A DNA stretch of 64,000 nucleotides from Caulobacteraceae bacterium (GCA_947476325.1 CANJPZ010000011.1:17796-81795), one strand, 5' to 3'; counted from the stretch's first letter, positions 7,643 to 17,612 are shown. Numbers and translations are program-made. Notes: a model not told the origin generated them from the letters alone.

Positions 7643-7933
7643 ATGCAGCCACAGCTGACCTACCGGCCGAGAAGCCCCGAGACGTTTCCTGACTGGTCGT
7701 TCTCGACCCTAGACGTCGAGTATAACCGCGAAAGCCGCTCGGTCTGGATGTACTACAAGGCCGAGGCGCCGCCGTTTTACTCGCTGCAAACCCTTCAGGA
7801 CATGGCCGATCTGCGCGAGTCGCTGCGTGGCCTGATCGTCTTTGCGCCGGGCCGCGACTATCCCGTCGACTATTTCGCCTTGTGTGCACACAAGGCGGGT
7901 GTGTTCAATCTCGGCGGCGATCTAGCGATGATT
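7643..7933 (+). pseudogene. N-terminal remnant of RpfF/DSF-synthase-like enoyl-CoA hydratase
   Basis: About 97 codons read like the start of an RpfF-type crotonase, the enzyme that makes diffusible cis-2-unsaturated fatty acid signals. Visible features are a VEYNRESRSVWMYYKAEAPP strand, SLQTLQDMADL, then a HKAGVFNLGGDLAMI segment where the family has a PGVFNLGGDL oxyanion-hole motif. After that the similarity stops abruptly, and the remaining 200 residues or so of a normal protein are missing. The reading frame runs on out of register into the next gene. The catalytic Glu pair of the family is therefore lost. A 3' deletion is the simplest reading. Identity rests on motif recall and is moderately sure. 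Confidence 0.6.
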
Positions 7934-8012
7934 GCAAGGTCTGCGTGCGCGTTGACGCAGCCGGACGCCGCAGGCAACATTGCGGCCCATCTTACGAACA
8001 GGAGAGAACCCT

Positions 8013-8630
8013 ATGGCCGATGGCGAACGTTCTGCAGAAGCCTGCGCCAAATTCCACGCCATGGTGGAAGGCAGCGCCGAGGACTGGGCGATCATCGCCA
8101 AGGCGTCCGGCGAATTTGCCAAAGGGTTGCTCACACGGATCGAGGGTCATCTCAATCTGCTCAGGGGCGACTGCGGCGGCTTTGCGATCGATCGCTACGA
8201 GCACTCGTTGCAGACCGCGACCCGTGCCCACCAGGCCGGCAAGGACGAGGAGTATATCGTCTGCGCCCTGCTGCACGACATAGGGGATATCCTGGGCCCG
8301 CGGAACCACGCTGACATCGGCGCAGCGATCCTGCAGCCCTACGTATCCGAGGAAAACCACTGGATGCTCGAAAAGCACGGCGTCTTTCAGGGCTACTATT
8401 TCTTCAGTTACCTGGGCCTAGACCGCGACATGCGCGAGCAGTACCGCGGCCACCCGGCCTTCGAACACACCGCCCAGTTCTGCCACCTGTTTGACCAGAC
8501 GGCTTTCGATCCCAACTACACGTCCATGCCGATCGAAGCCTTCCGGCCGATGATGGAGCGGGTGTTCGCCGCCCCCAAGCGTTCGATCTACATGCGCACA
8601 GACCAACCGGGATCCATGGGCGTATTTTAG
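8013..8630 (+). CDS. HD-domain protein, PhnZ-like putative diiron oxygenase/hydrolase
   Basis: 205 residues. The start MADGERS is chosen for AGGAGA six bases upstream. The core YEHSLQTATRA (His64), then ALLHDIGD (His88-Asp89), NHAD (His99) and later His residues (116, 122) give the metal ligands of an HD fold. The E-x-SLQTA-x10-ALLHDIG layout is closest to the PhnZ/TmpB/MIOX-like HD group, several members of which are mixed-valent diiron oxygenases cleaving C-P or C-C bonds. No phosphonate genes are nearby, so the substrate is open; ordinary phosphohydrolase is the alternative. It is intact although both neighbours are broken. Confidence 0.7.
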   Translation: MADGERSAEACAKFHAMVEGSAEDWAIIAKASGEFAKGLLTRIEGHLNLLRGDCGGFAIDRYEHSLQTATRAHQAGKDEEYIVCALLHDIGDILGPRNHADIGAAILQPYVSEENHWMLEKHGVFQGYYFFSYLGLDRDMREQYRGHPAFEHTAQFCHLFDQTAFDPNYTSMPIEAFRPMMERVFAAPKRSIYMRTDQPGSMGVF

Positions 8631-8640
8631 GGCAGGACGC

Positions 8641-9534
8641 TCCCAGCCCAGCCTCCTGTGGGACATGCGCTCCAAGCTGATCGGCTTGACCGGCCTGCAG
8701 ATCCTGGACCCGGGCCAGCCCTGTCGCCAGCGCTAGGAACCTTTCTGGTCGGCGTGGTGCTGAACCACGAATTTACGTCCGTCCTCGTCATGTCGGTCAC
8801 CCTGTCCAAGCTGGTCACGCCAGGGCTGTTCGTTCTGCACGAACGGGTCATTCAGCCGCGCTACCTCAAACCCGATAACAGCGAGGCGGACGCGATCGAC
8901 GAGCAGGGGATCGCGATCATCGCCGGCATCGGGCGGTTAGGCCAAATAGCGCAGTGCCTGTTACGCGCCAACGGCATAACCACCGTGGTTATGGATCACT
9001 CCTTGGCCTAGGTGGCCACTCTGGCCGTCTTTGGGATCAAGGGTTACTGTGGGGACGCCCCGCGACCCGAGGTGCTGGTCGCCGCCAGAATCGAGACCGC
9101 CAAGGTGCTGGTGGAAGGCATCGATAACCAGGATAAGGCCGAAGCCATCACCCGCTACCCTCGCGCCGAGCGTCCCCCGTTACGGTGATCGCGCGGGCCT
9201 ACGATCGGATGCAATATTACAAGCTGCGCAATGCGGGCAACCAGGTGGTGGTCCACGAGCTGTTCGGCTCATCCGTTGAGGTCGCGCACGCCGCTCTGAT
9301 GGCGCTGGGGTTCAGTATGGCGCGCATGGGCAAGAGGCTGTGCGGGCCTTCCGGCCCCACGATCTGGAGTCCCTGGATCAGCTCTACGAGGCTTATCTCA
9401 ACGAGCCCGAGGTTATGCGCAATCAGGATTACATCAGCCGCAGCTTCACTCAGGACCGCAGCCTCGCCGCCGAGGCTGGGCGCAAAGGCGGGCGCCGGAC
9501 GCAGAAGGCCCCGAAAACACCGGCCGAAGTCTGA
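8641..9534 (+). pseudogene. Decayed Kef-type K+/H+ antiporter gene
   Basis: Fragments of a KefB/KefC-like protein appear in order but in different frames. SLLWDMRSKLIGLTGLQ (from 8647) is followed after a frame change by LGTFLVGVVL. An internal deletion then leads into SVTLSKLVTPGLFVLHERVI and the RCK NAD-binding start IAIIAGIGRLGQIAQ. A TAG at 9009 interrupts ATLAVFGIKG. Further frame changes near 9185 and 9335 separate AYDRMQYYKLRNAGNQVVV from EAVRAFRPHDLESLDQLYEA. The transmembrane part is mostly gone. At least one nonsense change, three frame changes and a large deletion make function impossible. Confidence 0.8.
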
Positions 9535-9607
9535 CGGCGCAGGTTTGTCGCCCCCGGCCTAATCGGCCGGTGGAAAAACACCGCGGAAGGCGCCAAGGTC
9601 GCGCGGC

Positions 9608-11023
9608 ATGATCCGAAATCGCAGAGCCCGCATTGTCGCCACCCTTGGACCAGCCACGGCGAGCGCCGAAGGCGTCCTTGCGCTGGCCCGCGCCGGCGCC
9701 GATGTCTTCCGGCTGAACTTCAGTCACGGAACCCACAAGGACCACGAAGCCTCGCTGGGTCTGGTGCGGGCGGCGGAAAAAATAGTCGAGCGGCCTCTGG
9801 GCGTGCTGGCCGATCTGCAGGGCCCCAAGCTTCGCCTGGGCGACTTTGCCGATGGAGAAGTGAAGCTGGCGGCGGGTCAGCCGTTCCGGCTCGATCTGAA
9901 TGAGTCCCTGGGCGATGCGAACCGGGTCTGCCTGCCGCACCGTGAAATCTTCGCTGCCCTGACCCCCGATACGGATCTGCTGATCGACGACGGGCGCGCG
10001 CGCCTGCGGGTCGTGGCCTGCGGTCCCGATTTCGCCGACACCGTCACCGTGGGCGAGGCGACCTTGTCCAACCACAAGGGCGTTAATCTGCCCGGCGTGG
10101 CTCTGGCCATCTCACCCCTGACTCCCAAGGACCGCGAAGACCTGGCCTTTGCCCTGCGCCTTGGCGTCGACTGGGTCGCCCTGTCTTTTGTCCAGCGCGC
10201 CGCCGACATGGCCGAGTTGCGCCGTCTGGTCGGCGGCAAGGCGGCGGTCCTGGCCAAGATCGAAAAGCCGGCGGCCCTGCTCGAGCTCGATCCCATTCTG
10301 GACCTGTGCGACGGCATCATGGTGGCGCGCGGAGACCTGGGTGTTGAGCTGCTGCCCGAGGAAGTGCCGGTTGTTCAGAAGGCTCTGGTGCGCGCCGCAC
10401 GAGCCCGTGGCATTCCGGTGATCGTGGCGACCCAGATGATGGAATCCATGCGCGATGCTCCGACGCCCACGCGGGCCGAGGCCTCGGATGTCGCCGGCGC
10501 CGTCTACGAAGGCGCCGATGCGATGATGCTGTCGGCCGAGACCGCGTCAGGCCACTACCCAATCGAAGCGGTCGGCATGATGAGCCGCATCATCGAGCGG
10601 GTGGAACACGATCCCAACTGGCCGGCGGTCATGGAAGCCGAACACACGCTGGAAGACGATGCGACCGATTCCATGGTCGCCGCCGCGCGCCGGGCGGCTG
10701 ATGCCGCCTCTACGGCCTGTCTGGTGGCCTACACTGCTACGGGCCAGACCGCGCTGCGCCTGGCCCGCCGCCGCCCGTTGCAACCGACCCTGGCCCTGAC
10801 CCCTGATATCAACGTGGCTCGCCGCCTGTCCCTGGTCTGGGGGATCGAACCGCGCATCGCCGGCCACCCCGACAGCGTCGAGAGCATGACCGAAATCGCC
10901 GTGCGTATCGCCGCCGATATCGGTCTGGCCGGGCCCGGTCAGCGGGTTCTCATCCTGGCCGGCATCCCCTTTGGCTCGCCCGGTTCCGCCAATATCCTGC
11001 GACTGGCGCACACGCCGCGCTGA
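9608..11023 (+). CDS. pyk: Pyruvate kinase
   Basis: 471 residues, the normal length for bacterial pyruvate kinase. It converts phosphoenolpyruvate and ADP to pyruvate and ATP in the cytoplasm. The N-terminus [12 protein letters not shown], the [13 protein letters not shown] motif, [11 protein letters not shown], the active-site segment [12 protein letters not shown] with the catalytic Lys, [12 protein letters not shown] and VATQMMESM (metal and phosphate site) are all present. The C-terminal domain reads [18 protein letters not shown]. It lies 26 bases before glycerol kinase on the same strand, so the two may share a transcript linking glycerol use to lower glycolysis. The pckA gene for the opposing gluconeogenic step is 15 kb away. 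Confidence 0.96.
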   Translation: MIRNRRARIVATLGPATASAEGVLALARAGADVFRLNFSHGTHKDHEASLGLVRAAEKIVERPLGVLADLQGPKLRLGDFADGEVKLAAGQPFRLDLNESLGDANRVCLPHREIFAALTPDTDLLIDDGRARLRVVACGPDFADTVTVGEATLSNHKGVNLPGVALAISPLTPKDREDLAFALRLGVDWVALSFVQRAADMAELRRLVGGKAAVLAKIEKPAALLELDPILDLCDGIMVARGDLGVELLPEEVPVVQKALVRAARARGIPVIVATQMMESMRDAPTPTRAEASDVAGAVYEGADAMMLSAETASGHYPIEAVGMMSRIIERVEHDPNWPAVMEAEHTLEDDATDSMVAAARRAADAASTACLVAYTATGQTALRLARRRPLQPTLALTPDINVARRLSLVWGIEPRIAGHPDSVESMTEIAVRIAADIGLAGPGQRVLILAGIPFGSPGSANILRLAHTPR

Positions 11024-11049
11024 GCGGACAAAAGGGGGACGACAGACAC

Positions 11050-12534
11050 ATGGCCAGCTTTGTCGCCGCCATCGACCAGGGCACGACCTCGTCGCGCTGC
11101 ATCATCTTTGATCACGCCGGCCATATCGTCGCCAGCGACGCCAAGGAGCACCGCCAGATCTTTCCCCAGCCCGGCTGGGTGGAACATGACGCGGCCGAAA
11201 TCTGGACCAATGTCCAGCAGGTGGCGCTGGGCGCGCTTTCAAAGGCCCGGCTTGTGCCGTCAGACCTGGCCGCCGTCGGCATCACCAACCAGCGCGAGAC
11301 GACTGTGCTGTGGGACGCCCACACCGGTCGGCCCGTCGCCAACGCCATCGTCTGGCAGGACACCCGCACCGACCGGCTGGTGAAGACCCTGGGCGGAGAG
11401 GCCGGTCAGGACCGGCTTCGTGGAAAAACCGGCCTGCCGCTGGCCACCTATTTCTCCGGACCAAAGGCGCGCTGGCTGCTTGACGAACATCCCGGCCTTC
11501 GGGCCCGGGCCGAGGCGGGCGAGGTGCTGTTCGGCACCATGGATTCCTGGCTGATCTGGAACCTGACCGGCCGTCACGTCACCGACGTCAGCAACGCCTC
11601 GCGCACCCTGCTGATGGATCTGAAGACCCTGAACTGGGACCAGGACCTGCTCGACGCTGTCGGCGTGCCGCGCGCCTGCCTGCCGCAGATCTGCTCGTCA
11701 TCGGAAGTCTATGGCAAGGCCCATGGCGTGCTGGCCGGCGTTCCCGTGGCCGGCGCCCTGGGCGACCAGCAGGCCGCCCTGTTCGGCCAGACCTGCTTTT
11801 CGCCCGGCGAAGGCAAGTGCACCTACGGCACCGGCGCCTTCATGCTGCTCAACACCGGCCACAAGCCCGTCGTTTCGAACAGCGGCCTTCTGACCACGGT
11901 CGGCTACAGGATTGGAACCGCGCCGGCCGTCTATGCCCTGGAAGGCTCCATCGCCGTGGCCGGATCCCTGGTCCAGTGGGTGCGCGACAACCTGGGTCTG
12001 ATCCACGACGCCGCCGAGATCGAGGCCCTGGCGGCCAGCGTCGAGGACTCAGGCGGCTGTGTCTTTGTTCCGGCCTTTGCAGGGTTGTTCGCGCCCCACT
12101 GGCGGTCTGACGCCCGGGGCGTGATCTGCGGCCTGACCGGTTATGTCACCAAGGCCCACATCGCCCGCGCGGTGCTGGAATCGGTGGCCTGGCAGGTCCG
12201 CGAGGTGGCTGATGCCATGGCCGCCGACAGCGGGACCCCGGTCACGACGCTCAAGGCCGACGGCGGCATGACGGCGAACGCCCTGCTCATGCAGTTTCAG
12301 GCCGATGTTCTGAACGCCCCTGTCGTGCGCCCGGCCGTGCCTGAAACCACCTGCCTTGGGTCTGCCTACGCAGCCGGCCTGGCGGTCGGATACTGGCCCG
12401 ATGTCGAGACCCTGCGCGCCAACTGGCGGGCGGACCGGACCTGGGCGCCGGCCATGACGGCGCAGGCCCGGGATACAGGCCTGCGCCGCTGGAAGAAGGC
12501 GGTCGAGCGGACGCTCGACTGGGTGGAAGACTAG
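11050..12534 (+). CDS. glpK: Glycerol kinase
   Basis: 494 residues, full length. It phosphorylates glycerol to glycerol 3-phosphate with ATP. FGGY-family features are clear: [16 protein letters not shown] at the N-terminus, [32 protein letters not shown], the [15 protein letters not shown] block, [27 protein letters not shown] and [15 protein letters not shown]. Ribosome site AGGGGGACGACAGACAC precedes the ATG. No glpD or glpF neighbours. Its 3' end overlaps by four bases the end of a convergent EAL-domain gene, leaving no room for a terminator between them. Confidence 0.96.
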   Translation: MASFVAAIDQGTTSSRCIIFDHAGHIVASDAKEHRQIFPQPGWVEHDAAEIWTNVQQVALGALSKARLVPSDLAAVGITNQRETTVLWDAHTGRPVANAIVWQDTRTDRLVKTLGGEAGQDRLRGKTGLPLATYFSGPKARWLLDEHPGLRARAEAGEVLFGTMDSWLIWNLTGRHVTDVSNASRTLLMDLKTLNWDQDLLDAVGVPRACLPQICSSSEVYGKAHGVLAGVPVAGALGDQQAALFGQTCFSPGEGKCTYGTGAFMLLNTGHKPVVSNSGLLTTVGYRIGTAPAVYALEGSIAVAGSLVQWVRDNLGLIHDAAEIEALAASVEDSGGCVFVPAFAGLFAPHWRSDARGVICGLTGYVTKAHIARAVLESVAWQVREVADAMAADSGTPVTTLKADGGMTANALLMQFQADVLNAPVVRPAVPETTCLGSAYAAGLAVGYWPDVETLRANWRADRTWAPAMTAQARDTGLRRWKKAVERTLDWVED

Positions 12535-13346
12535 GATCGGGTCAAACTGGTCTTCACTTCCGCCGCCGGAATCGCCTTGCCGAACAGATAGCCCTGCATG
12601 GCGTCGACGCCCGAGGTGCTCAGGAATGCCATCTGGTTGCCGGTCTCGACCCCTTCGGCCACCACCTTCATGCCCAGCGCCTTGCCCAGGCCGACCACCG
12701 CGTGAACCAGCGCCGCCGACTGGGGCGCGTGGCTGCAGTCGTCAATAAAGGCCTTGTCGATCTTGAGGGTGTCGAACGGAAAGCGGCGCAGGTGGTTGAG
12801 ACTGGAATAGCCGGCCCCGAAATCGTCCAGGGCGATCCGAACGCCCAGGGCGTGCAGCCCGTCCATATTGCGGTGAACCACCTCGGCGTCAGCCAGAATG
12901 GCGGTCTCGGTGACTTCGATCTCCAGCCGGGCGGGGTTGAACCGGCGCGCGGCGATCAGGGCGGCGATCTCATCGACAAAGGCCGGATCGGTGAATTCCA
13001 GCGCCGAGGCGTTGAAGCCGACGGCCAGATCGCCCAGATCGGCCATCTGCGCCATGGCCTGGTCCAGCACCCATCGGGTGATCGGCCGGATAACCTGATG
13101 GCGCTCGGCCAGGGGGATGAAATGGTCGGGCTCCACAGGTCCGTCGTGCGGGCAGTCCCAGCGCAGCAGGGTCTCGACGCCGATCAGGCGCGCGCCGTCC
13201 GGCGCCACCTGACGCTGGTAGACCAGGGAAAACTCGCCGCGTTCGCCAGCGCCCTCCATCCGCCCGATCATGTCGGCTTCACGTTTGGCTGCGGCCCCGC
13301 GGCTCCGGCGGTCAGTCTGGCGTGATCGTCGTTGCGGCGGTGTCAT
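12531..13346 (-). CDS. EAL-domain protein (putative cyclic-di-GMP phosphodiesterase)
   Basis: 271 residues from the first ATG; an upstream TTG (13430) and an internal ATG (13271) are alternatives and none has a strong ribosome site. It is essentially a bare EAL domain with no sensory, GGDEF or membrane region. The signature Glu-Ala-Leu reads ETL (GVETLLRW), keeping the metal-binding Glu. The other catalytic positions are intact: FNASALEF (Asn), IEVTE (Glu), DDFGAGYSS (both Asp), TLKIDK (Lys) and EGVE (Glu). It probably hydrolyses cyclic di-GMP in the cytoplasm. The gene is divergent from the secretion gene gspE, but no functional link is implied. Confidence 0.85.
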   Translation of the reverse strand: MTPPQRRSRQTDRRSRGAAAKREADMIGRMEGAGERGEFSLVYQRQVAPDGARLIGVETLLRWDCPHDGPVEPDHFIPLAERHQVIRPITRWVLDQAMAQMADLGDLAVGFNASALEFTDPAFVDEIAALIAARRFNPARLEIEVTETAILADAEVVHRNMDGLHALGVRIALDDFGAGYSSLNHLRRFPFDTLKIDKAFIDDCSHAPQSAALVHAVVGLGKALGMKVVAEGVETGNQMAFLSTSGVDAMQGYLFGKAIPAAEVKTSLTRS

Positions 13347-13476
13347 GTGGCAAACCCAAGCCTGACAAGCAGTTTGAGCGCAAGAGGCGAGTTGCGCCTT
13401 AATCGCGCCGCGAACGTCGCGGGGATGCAAGAAAACTCATGTTTCTAAGGCCCTTAGCCTCCGGTATGACAGCGTT

Positions 13477-15270
13477 ATGAGCCCGCAACGCCTCGGCGAA
13501 CTGCTGATCGCGAAATCCATGATCCGCCCCGCTGATCTCGAGGCGGCGCTGGGCGTGCAAGCCTCCGTCGGCGGCCTGCTGGGCATGATCCTTGTGCGCC
13601 TGGGATCGTTGTCGGAAAGCGATCTGCTGTCGGCGCTCTCCGAGCACCTGGGTCTGCCGATCCAGGCGCGGGACGAAATGCCTTCACCGGCCCAGGTCGA
13701 GGCCCTGCTGGCCGAAACCGGCACCACACACGCCTGGTGGGTCGAGCGTCAGGCCGTGGCCTGGAAGACCACCCGCCCGCCCGCGCTCGAGACCGCGGAA
13801 GATGGCGACGCCCTGCTCGAGGACGATGACGCCGACGTCAAACTGATCTGCGCGGCGGTGCACCCCCTCGACCCCACCTTGCGCGGCCTGCTGGCCCAGA
13901 TCGCGGACCGCCCGGTCGAATGGCGCCTGGCGCCGCGTTCGCTGATCGCCGCGGCGTTGGAAGACGTGCGCGAGGACGAACTGGAATTTTCCGGCGGCGT
14001 CGCCGATGCCGCCCGCTTGCGCGAACTGGCCCAGGAAGCCCCCGTCATCGACTTCGTCAACGGTGTCTTTGCCGAGGCCCTGCAGCGCCGCGCCTCGGAC
14101 ATTCACGTCGAGCCGTTCGAGGACAAGTTTTTTGTCCGCATGCGGGTCGACGGCATCCTGCATACCGCCCGGACCGCACCGCGCTCGAGTTTCGACGCGG
14201 TCTGCTCGCGCATCAAGCTTCTGTCGGGCATGGACATCGGCGAGCGCCGGCTGCCCCAGGACGGCCGCCAGGCTATCCGCGTTTCTGGCCAGGAGGTCGA
14301 CCTGCGGGTCTCGTCCCTGCCGGCGGCGTGGGGCGAGTCCATGGTTCTGCGCCTGCTGGGCAAGACCAGCCGCCTGCCGGAATTGTCGGAACTGGGCCTG
14401 GCCGACGAGGACGCCGCCAAGCTGTCGCGCATGGTCGACCAGCCCAACGGCATCGTCCTGGTCACCGGGCCGACCGGCTCGGGCAAGACCACCACGATTT
14501 ACCGGCTGCTGACGGGCATCAACGACGGGGTGCGCAAGATCATCACGGTCGAGGACCCGGTCGAGTTTGACCTGCCCGGCGTCATCCAGGTGCACGTCAA
14601 GGCCGACATCGGCCTGACCTTCGCCGCCGGCCTGCGCTCCATCCTGCGCCAGGACCCGGACGTGATCATGATCGGCGAAATCCGCGATCCGGAGACCGCG
14701 CGCATCGCCCTGCAGGCCGCCCTGACCGGCCACATGGTGATCTCGACCGTGCACACCAACTCGGGCCTGGCCGCCATTTCCCGCCTGCTCGACCTAGGCG
14801 TCGAAGACTATCTGCTGGCCGACGTCATGCGTGGCGTTGTGGGTCAAAGGCTGGTGCGGCGGCTTTGCCCTCATTGCAGCGCGCCCTCGGACGCCGCGCA
14901 GATCACCACCTATCGCCGCGCCATTCCTAAGGCCGTACGCGCGAAAATCAAGGCCGGCGCCCAGAACTGGCGCGAGCCGGTTGGCTGCGCCAAGTGCGGC
15001 GGCGGCGGCTATCTCGGCCGGGTCGGCATCTATGAAATCGCGCCCCTGGGCTCCGAAGCCGCAGCGGCGATCCGCCGGCGGGCCAGTGAGCCAGACCTGC
15101 TGGAAATCTGCCGCCGCGACGCCGGTGTGCTGACCATGTTCGAGGACGGGTTCCTGAAAGCCGCCGCCGGTGCCACCTCGCTTAGCGAAATCTTCCGGGT
15201 CATCGGCCCTGTCGATCCGGAGACCGACGGCCTGGACCACTCGGCCGACGAACTCCAGGCGGTCTATTGA
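13477..15270 (+). CDS. gspE: Type II secretion ATPase GspE
   Basis: 597 residues. This is the cytoplasmic ATPase that powers pseudopilus assembly. The N-terminal GspE_N domain starts RLGELLIAKSMIRPADLEAAL. The ATPase carries Walker A GPTGSGKTT (Lys337), the Asp box, Walker B DVIMIGEIRDPETA and the His box GHMVISTVHTN. A four-Cys zinc site, CPHC (464-467) and CAKC (504-507), marks GspE/PilB over PilT. The N-terminal region is longer than in Enterobacteria. It is first gene of a gspEFO-I unit, with gspF following after 10 bases. Confidence 0.95.
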   Translation: MSPQRLGELLIAKSMIRPADLEAALGVQASVGGLLGMILVRLGSLSESDLLSALSEHLGLPIQARDEMPSPAQVEALLAETGTTHAWWVERQAVAWKTTRPPALETAEDGDALLEDDDADVKLICAAVHPLDPTLRGLLAQIADRPVEWRLAPRSLIAAALEDVREDELEFSGGVADAARLRELAQEAPVIDFVNGVFAEALQRRASDIHVEPFEDKFFVRMRVDGILHTARTAPRSSFDAVCSRIKLLSGMDIGERRLPQDGRQAIRVSGQEVDLRVSSLPAAWGESMVLRLLGKTSRLPELSELGLADEDAAKLSRMVDQPNGIVLVTGPTGSGKTTTIYRLLTGINDGVRKIITVEDPVEFDLPGVIQVHVKADIGLTFAAGLRSILRQDPDVIMIGEIRDPETARIALQAALTGHMVISTVHTNSGLAAISRLLDLGVEDYLLADVMRGVVGQRLVRRLCPHCSAPSDAAQITTYRRAIPKAVRAKIKAGAQNWREPVGCAKCGGGGYLGRVGIYEIAPLGSEAAAAIRRRASEPDLLEICRRDAGVLTMFEDGFLKAAAGATSLSEIFRVIGPVDPETDGLDHSADELQAVY

Positions 15271-15280
15271 GGCGCGCGCG

Positions 15281-16504
15281 ATGAGCCTTCCCGCGCCCGA
15301 GGAAATCGCCTTCCGCTACACAGCGGTCGACCGGGCGGGAAAGCAGATCAAGGATACGGTGCGCGCCCGCGACGCCCGCGCCGCCGCCCGGGCCCTGATC
15401 GCCGAGGGGCTAACGCCGGTCACGGTCACCGAGGAAAAGGGCTCGGCCGCCAGCGGTCAGGACCGGGATCTGAAATTCGTTGAGCGGGTCGCGGTGTTGC
15501 GCCAACTGGGCCTGATGGTTGAGGCCGGCGTTGGTCTGCTGGAGGCCATGCAGACTGTCGCCGCGGGCATTGTGGCGACCAAGGGCCGGGCCAAGTTCGA
15601 GGCGGTGATCACGGCCCTGAAACGCGGCGACCACCTGGCGCACGCCATGGAAGTCCATGCGCCCGGCTTTCCCTTCTATCTCTACGCCATGCTGCGGGTC
15701 GGCGAGTCGACAGGCCGGGTCAGCGAGGTGCTGAACGACGCCGCCGAGCAGATGGCCTATGAGTACAAGCTGCGCCGGGAGTTCATCGGCTCGCTGATCT
15801 ATCCGGCCTTTCTGATCGTTGTGGCTTTCGCGGTCATGATCTTCATGACCCTGTTCATCGTGCCGCGGTTCAGCAGCATGATCGACGTCGGCGCGAGGGA
15901 CAAAATTCCCCAGATTTCGAAGATCGTCTTCGCGGTCTCCGACTTCATGAACGGGCACCTGTGGCAGCTGGCGGTGGGGGCGGTTATCGTCGTGGTCGGC
16001 CTGGTGCTGCTCTTTTCGAACCCCGCTGTGCGCACTCAGGTCTACAACGGCGCGCGCAATCTGCCGATCGTCGGCGGCATCCTGCGGGCCCGGGAACTGG
16101 GATCCTGGGCCAAGGTCCTGGCCTTTGCCCTGCGCAATGGCGTCGGTCTTCTGGACGCCGCCAGCCTGGCCCGCCAGGCCGCCCCGCCCGGAGAGTTCAA
16201 CAAGAACCTGGAACAGTTTGAACGCGACCTGAAGGGCGGCATGGAAGTGGCAGATTCGCTGTCACACCATACGCAGCTGACCGCCATGGACCTGTCGTTG
16301 CTGAGAGCCGGCCAGAAGTCGGGTTCCCTGCCGCGCATGTTCACCTATGTCGCCGATGGATATGACGTCCTGCTGCGGGACCGGATGAAAACCCTTTCGG
16401 CCTTCGTTCAGCCGCTGACCCTCATATTCATCGCCATTATGGTCGCTGTGCTGGTGATTGGGGTGATGATGGCGCTGATCAGCGTCTATCAGTCGATCGA
16501 ATAG
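15281..16504 (+). CDS. gspF: Type II secretion inner-membrane platform protein GspF
   Basis: 407 residues from MSLPAPEEIAFRY; this start, rather than longer in-frame ones inside gspE, matches the family beginning (FRYTAVDRAGKQIKDTVRA). It is the polytopic platform protein that couples the ATPase to the pseudopilins. Two T2SSF repeats are visible (about 75-195 and 280-400), each starting with LRQLGLMVEAGVGLLEA or LAFALRNGVGLLDA. The membrane helices include IYPAFLIVVAFAVMIFMTLF and the C-terminal FIAIMVAVLVIGVMMALI. Confidence 0.95.
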   Translation: MSLPAPEEIAFRYTAVDRAGKQIKDTVRARDARAAARALIAEGLTPVTVTEEKGSAASGQDRDLKFVERVAVLRQLGLMVEAGVGLLEAMQTVAAGIVATKGRAKFEAVITALKRGDHLAHAMEVHAPGFPFYLYAMLRVGESTGRVSEVLNDAAEQMAYEYKLRREFIGSLIYPAFLIVVAFAVMIFMTLFIVPRFSSMIDVGARDKIPQISKIVFAVSDFMNGHLWQLAVGAVIVVVGLVLLFSNPAVRTQVYNGARNLPIVGGILRARELGSWAKVLAFALRNGVGLLDAASLARQAAPPGEFNKNLEQFERDLKGGMEVADSLSHHTQLTAMDLSLLRAGQKSGSLPRMFTYVADGYDVLLRDRMKTLSAFVQPLTLIFIAIMVAVLVIGVMMALISVYQSIE

Positions 16505-16506
16505 CC

Positions 16507-17166
16507 ATGGCCTGGCCCGTCGAAGCGGCCGCCCTGGCTGTACTGGCGCTCATCGCCTGGACGGCCGCCCGCTTTCCCCGGGCGCTGTTCTGCGAAGCTG
16601 GCGGCCGGCCCCACGCCCGCCGCGCCGAGTTTGGGCTGGCCGCCGGCCTGTTCGTTGTGGGCGCAACCTGGTTCGAGGCTTTTTCAGGCAGCGGGCCTGT
16701 CCCAAGGGTGCTGACCGGCCTGGCGCTCATGGCCTGCCTGGCCATTGTCTATGCGGACATCCGCTATCTGATCATTCCTGATCTCTACTCGGCCGCCATC
16801 GCCGGGGCGGGAGTTGCCCTTAATCTGGTCTGGCCCGTCGAGAGAGGCCCCCAGGGCCTGATCGACATCCTGTTCGGGGTCGCCGTTTGCGGCGGCATGC
16901 TGGGCGCGGTCGCCTGGGTCTGGAAGCGCGTCACCGCCATCGAGGGTCTGGGCATGGGCGATGTGAAGCTGGCGGCGGCGCTCGGCGCCGTGCTGGGCGC
17001 GCAGGCCGGAGTCTGGGCGATCACCGCCTCAGCCGCCGGCGGCGCGGCCCTGGGCCTGATTTTGCAAGCCCGCAATCGCGGATCGGACGCGCCCCTGCTG
17101 TTTCCCTACGGCGCGCCCCTGGCTCTGGCGGGCGGCGGTCTTTTGCTGTGGGAGCGCTGGTCATGA
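16507..17166 (+). CDS. gspO: Short prepilin peptidase (A24 family), GspO-like
   Basis: 219 residues, mostly hydrophobic helices. It cleaves the leader of the pseudopilins at the Gly-Phe/Tyr bond on the cytoplasmic side of the membrane. The two catalytic Asp motifs are present: YADIRYLIIPD and GLGMGDVKLAAALG. It is shorter than classical GspO/PilD (about 280) and lacks the N-terminal cytoplasmic methyltransferase domain with its Cys pairs. In this respect it resembles CpaA/TadV-type peptidases, so N-methylation of the pseudopilins may be done elsewhere or not at all. The stop overlaps the start of the next pseudopilin gene (ATGA). Confidence 0.88.
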   Translation: MAWPVEAAALAVLALIAWTAARFPRALFCEAGGRPHARRAEFGLAAGLFVVGATWFEAFSGSGPVPRVLTGLALMACLAIVYADIRYLIIPDLYSAAIAGAGVALNLVWPVERGPQGLIDILFGVAVCGGMLGAVAWVWKRVTAIEGLGMGDVKLAAALGAVLGAQAGVWAITASAAGGAALGLILQARNRGSDAPLLFPYGAPLALAGGGLLLWERWS

Positions 17167-17612
17167 GGGCCAAGGCCGGCTTTACCCTGCTGGAGGCCCT
17201 GATCGCCCTGGCCATAGCCGGCATAGCCATGGCGGCGATCTTTCAGATGCAGCACCAGCTGGTCAACGGCCAAAGGCTGCATGAAAAGGCCATGGAACAG
17301 GCGTCCGTCCGCCGCAACGCCCTGGCCGTGGTCAAGGATATCAATCCGGATGTCACACCCACCGGCGATGTCGGGCTGCCGCCCAACCAGACCCTGCACT
17401 GGACCAGCCAGGCCCTCAATAACGCCAATCTGTCGGCCGGATTCCCGTCCGGCGATGGGCAGTACTATGTGACGCTCTACAAGGTTTCTGTGGAGGTCGA
17501 CGGCGCTGACGGCCAGCCCGTCGACACCTTTGATGTCGAGCGCATGGGCTGGACCAGCCAGGCAGCCGCGGCGGCCGGGGGAACAGGAACCGGCGCGGCG
17601 GCGACCCGCTAG
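17163..17612 (+). CDS. gspI: Type II secretion minor pseudopilin, probably GspI
   Basis: 149 residues beginning MRAKAGFTLLEALIALAIAG: a short basic leader, the Gly-Phe cleavage site, Glu at +5 and a hydrophobic N-methylation helix. A short soluble domain follows with VTLYKVSVEVDG near the end. By elimination (G, H, J and K are encoded 5 kb away) it most likely fills the GspI slot, a tip pseudopilin, though the assignment between I and J cannot be settled by eye. ATG overlaps the gspO stop. Its TAG stop lies inside the end of a palindromic intergenic repeat. Confidence 0.7.
   Translation: MRAKAGFTLLEALIALAIAGIAMAAIFQMQHQLVNGQRLHEKAMEQASVRRNALAVVKDINPDVTPTGDVGLPPNQTLHWTSQALNNANLSAGFPSGDGQYYVTLYKVSVEVDGADGQPVDTFDVERMGWTSQAAAAAGGTGTGAAATR

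Noticed and set aside
13684..14754. A 356-codon minus-strand frame across gspE
   Set aside because: It is the complement of the conserved ATPase core; residues are Asp/Gln/Val-rich mirror patterns with no recognisable family.
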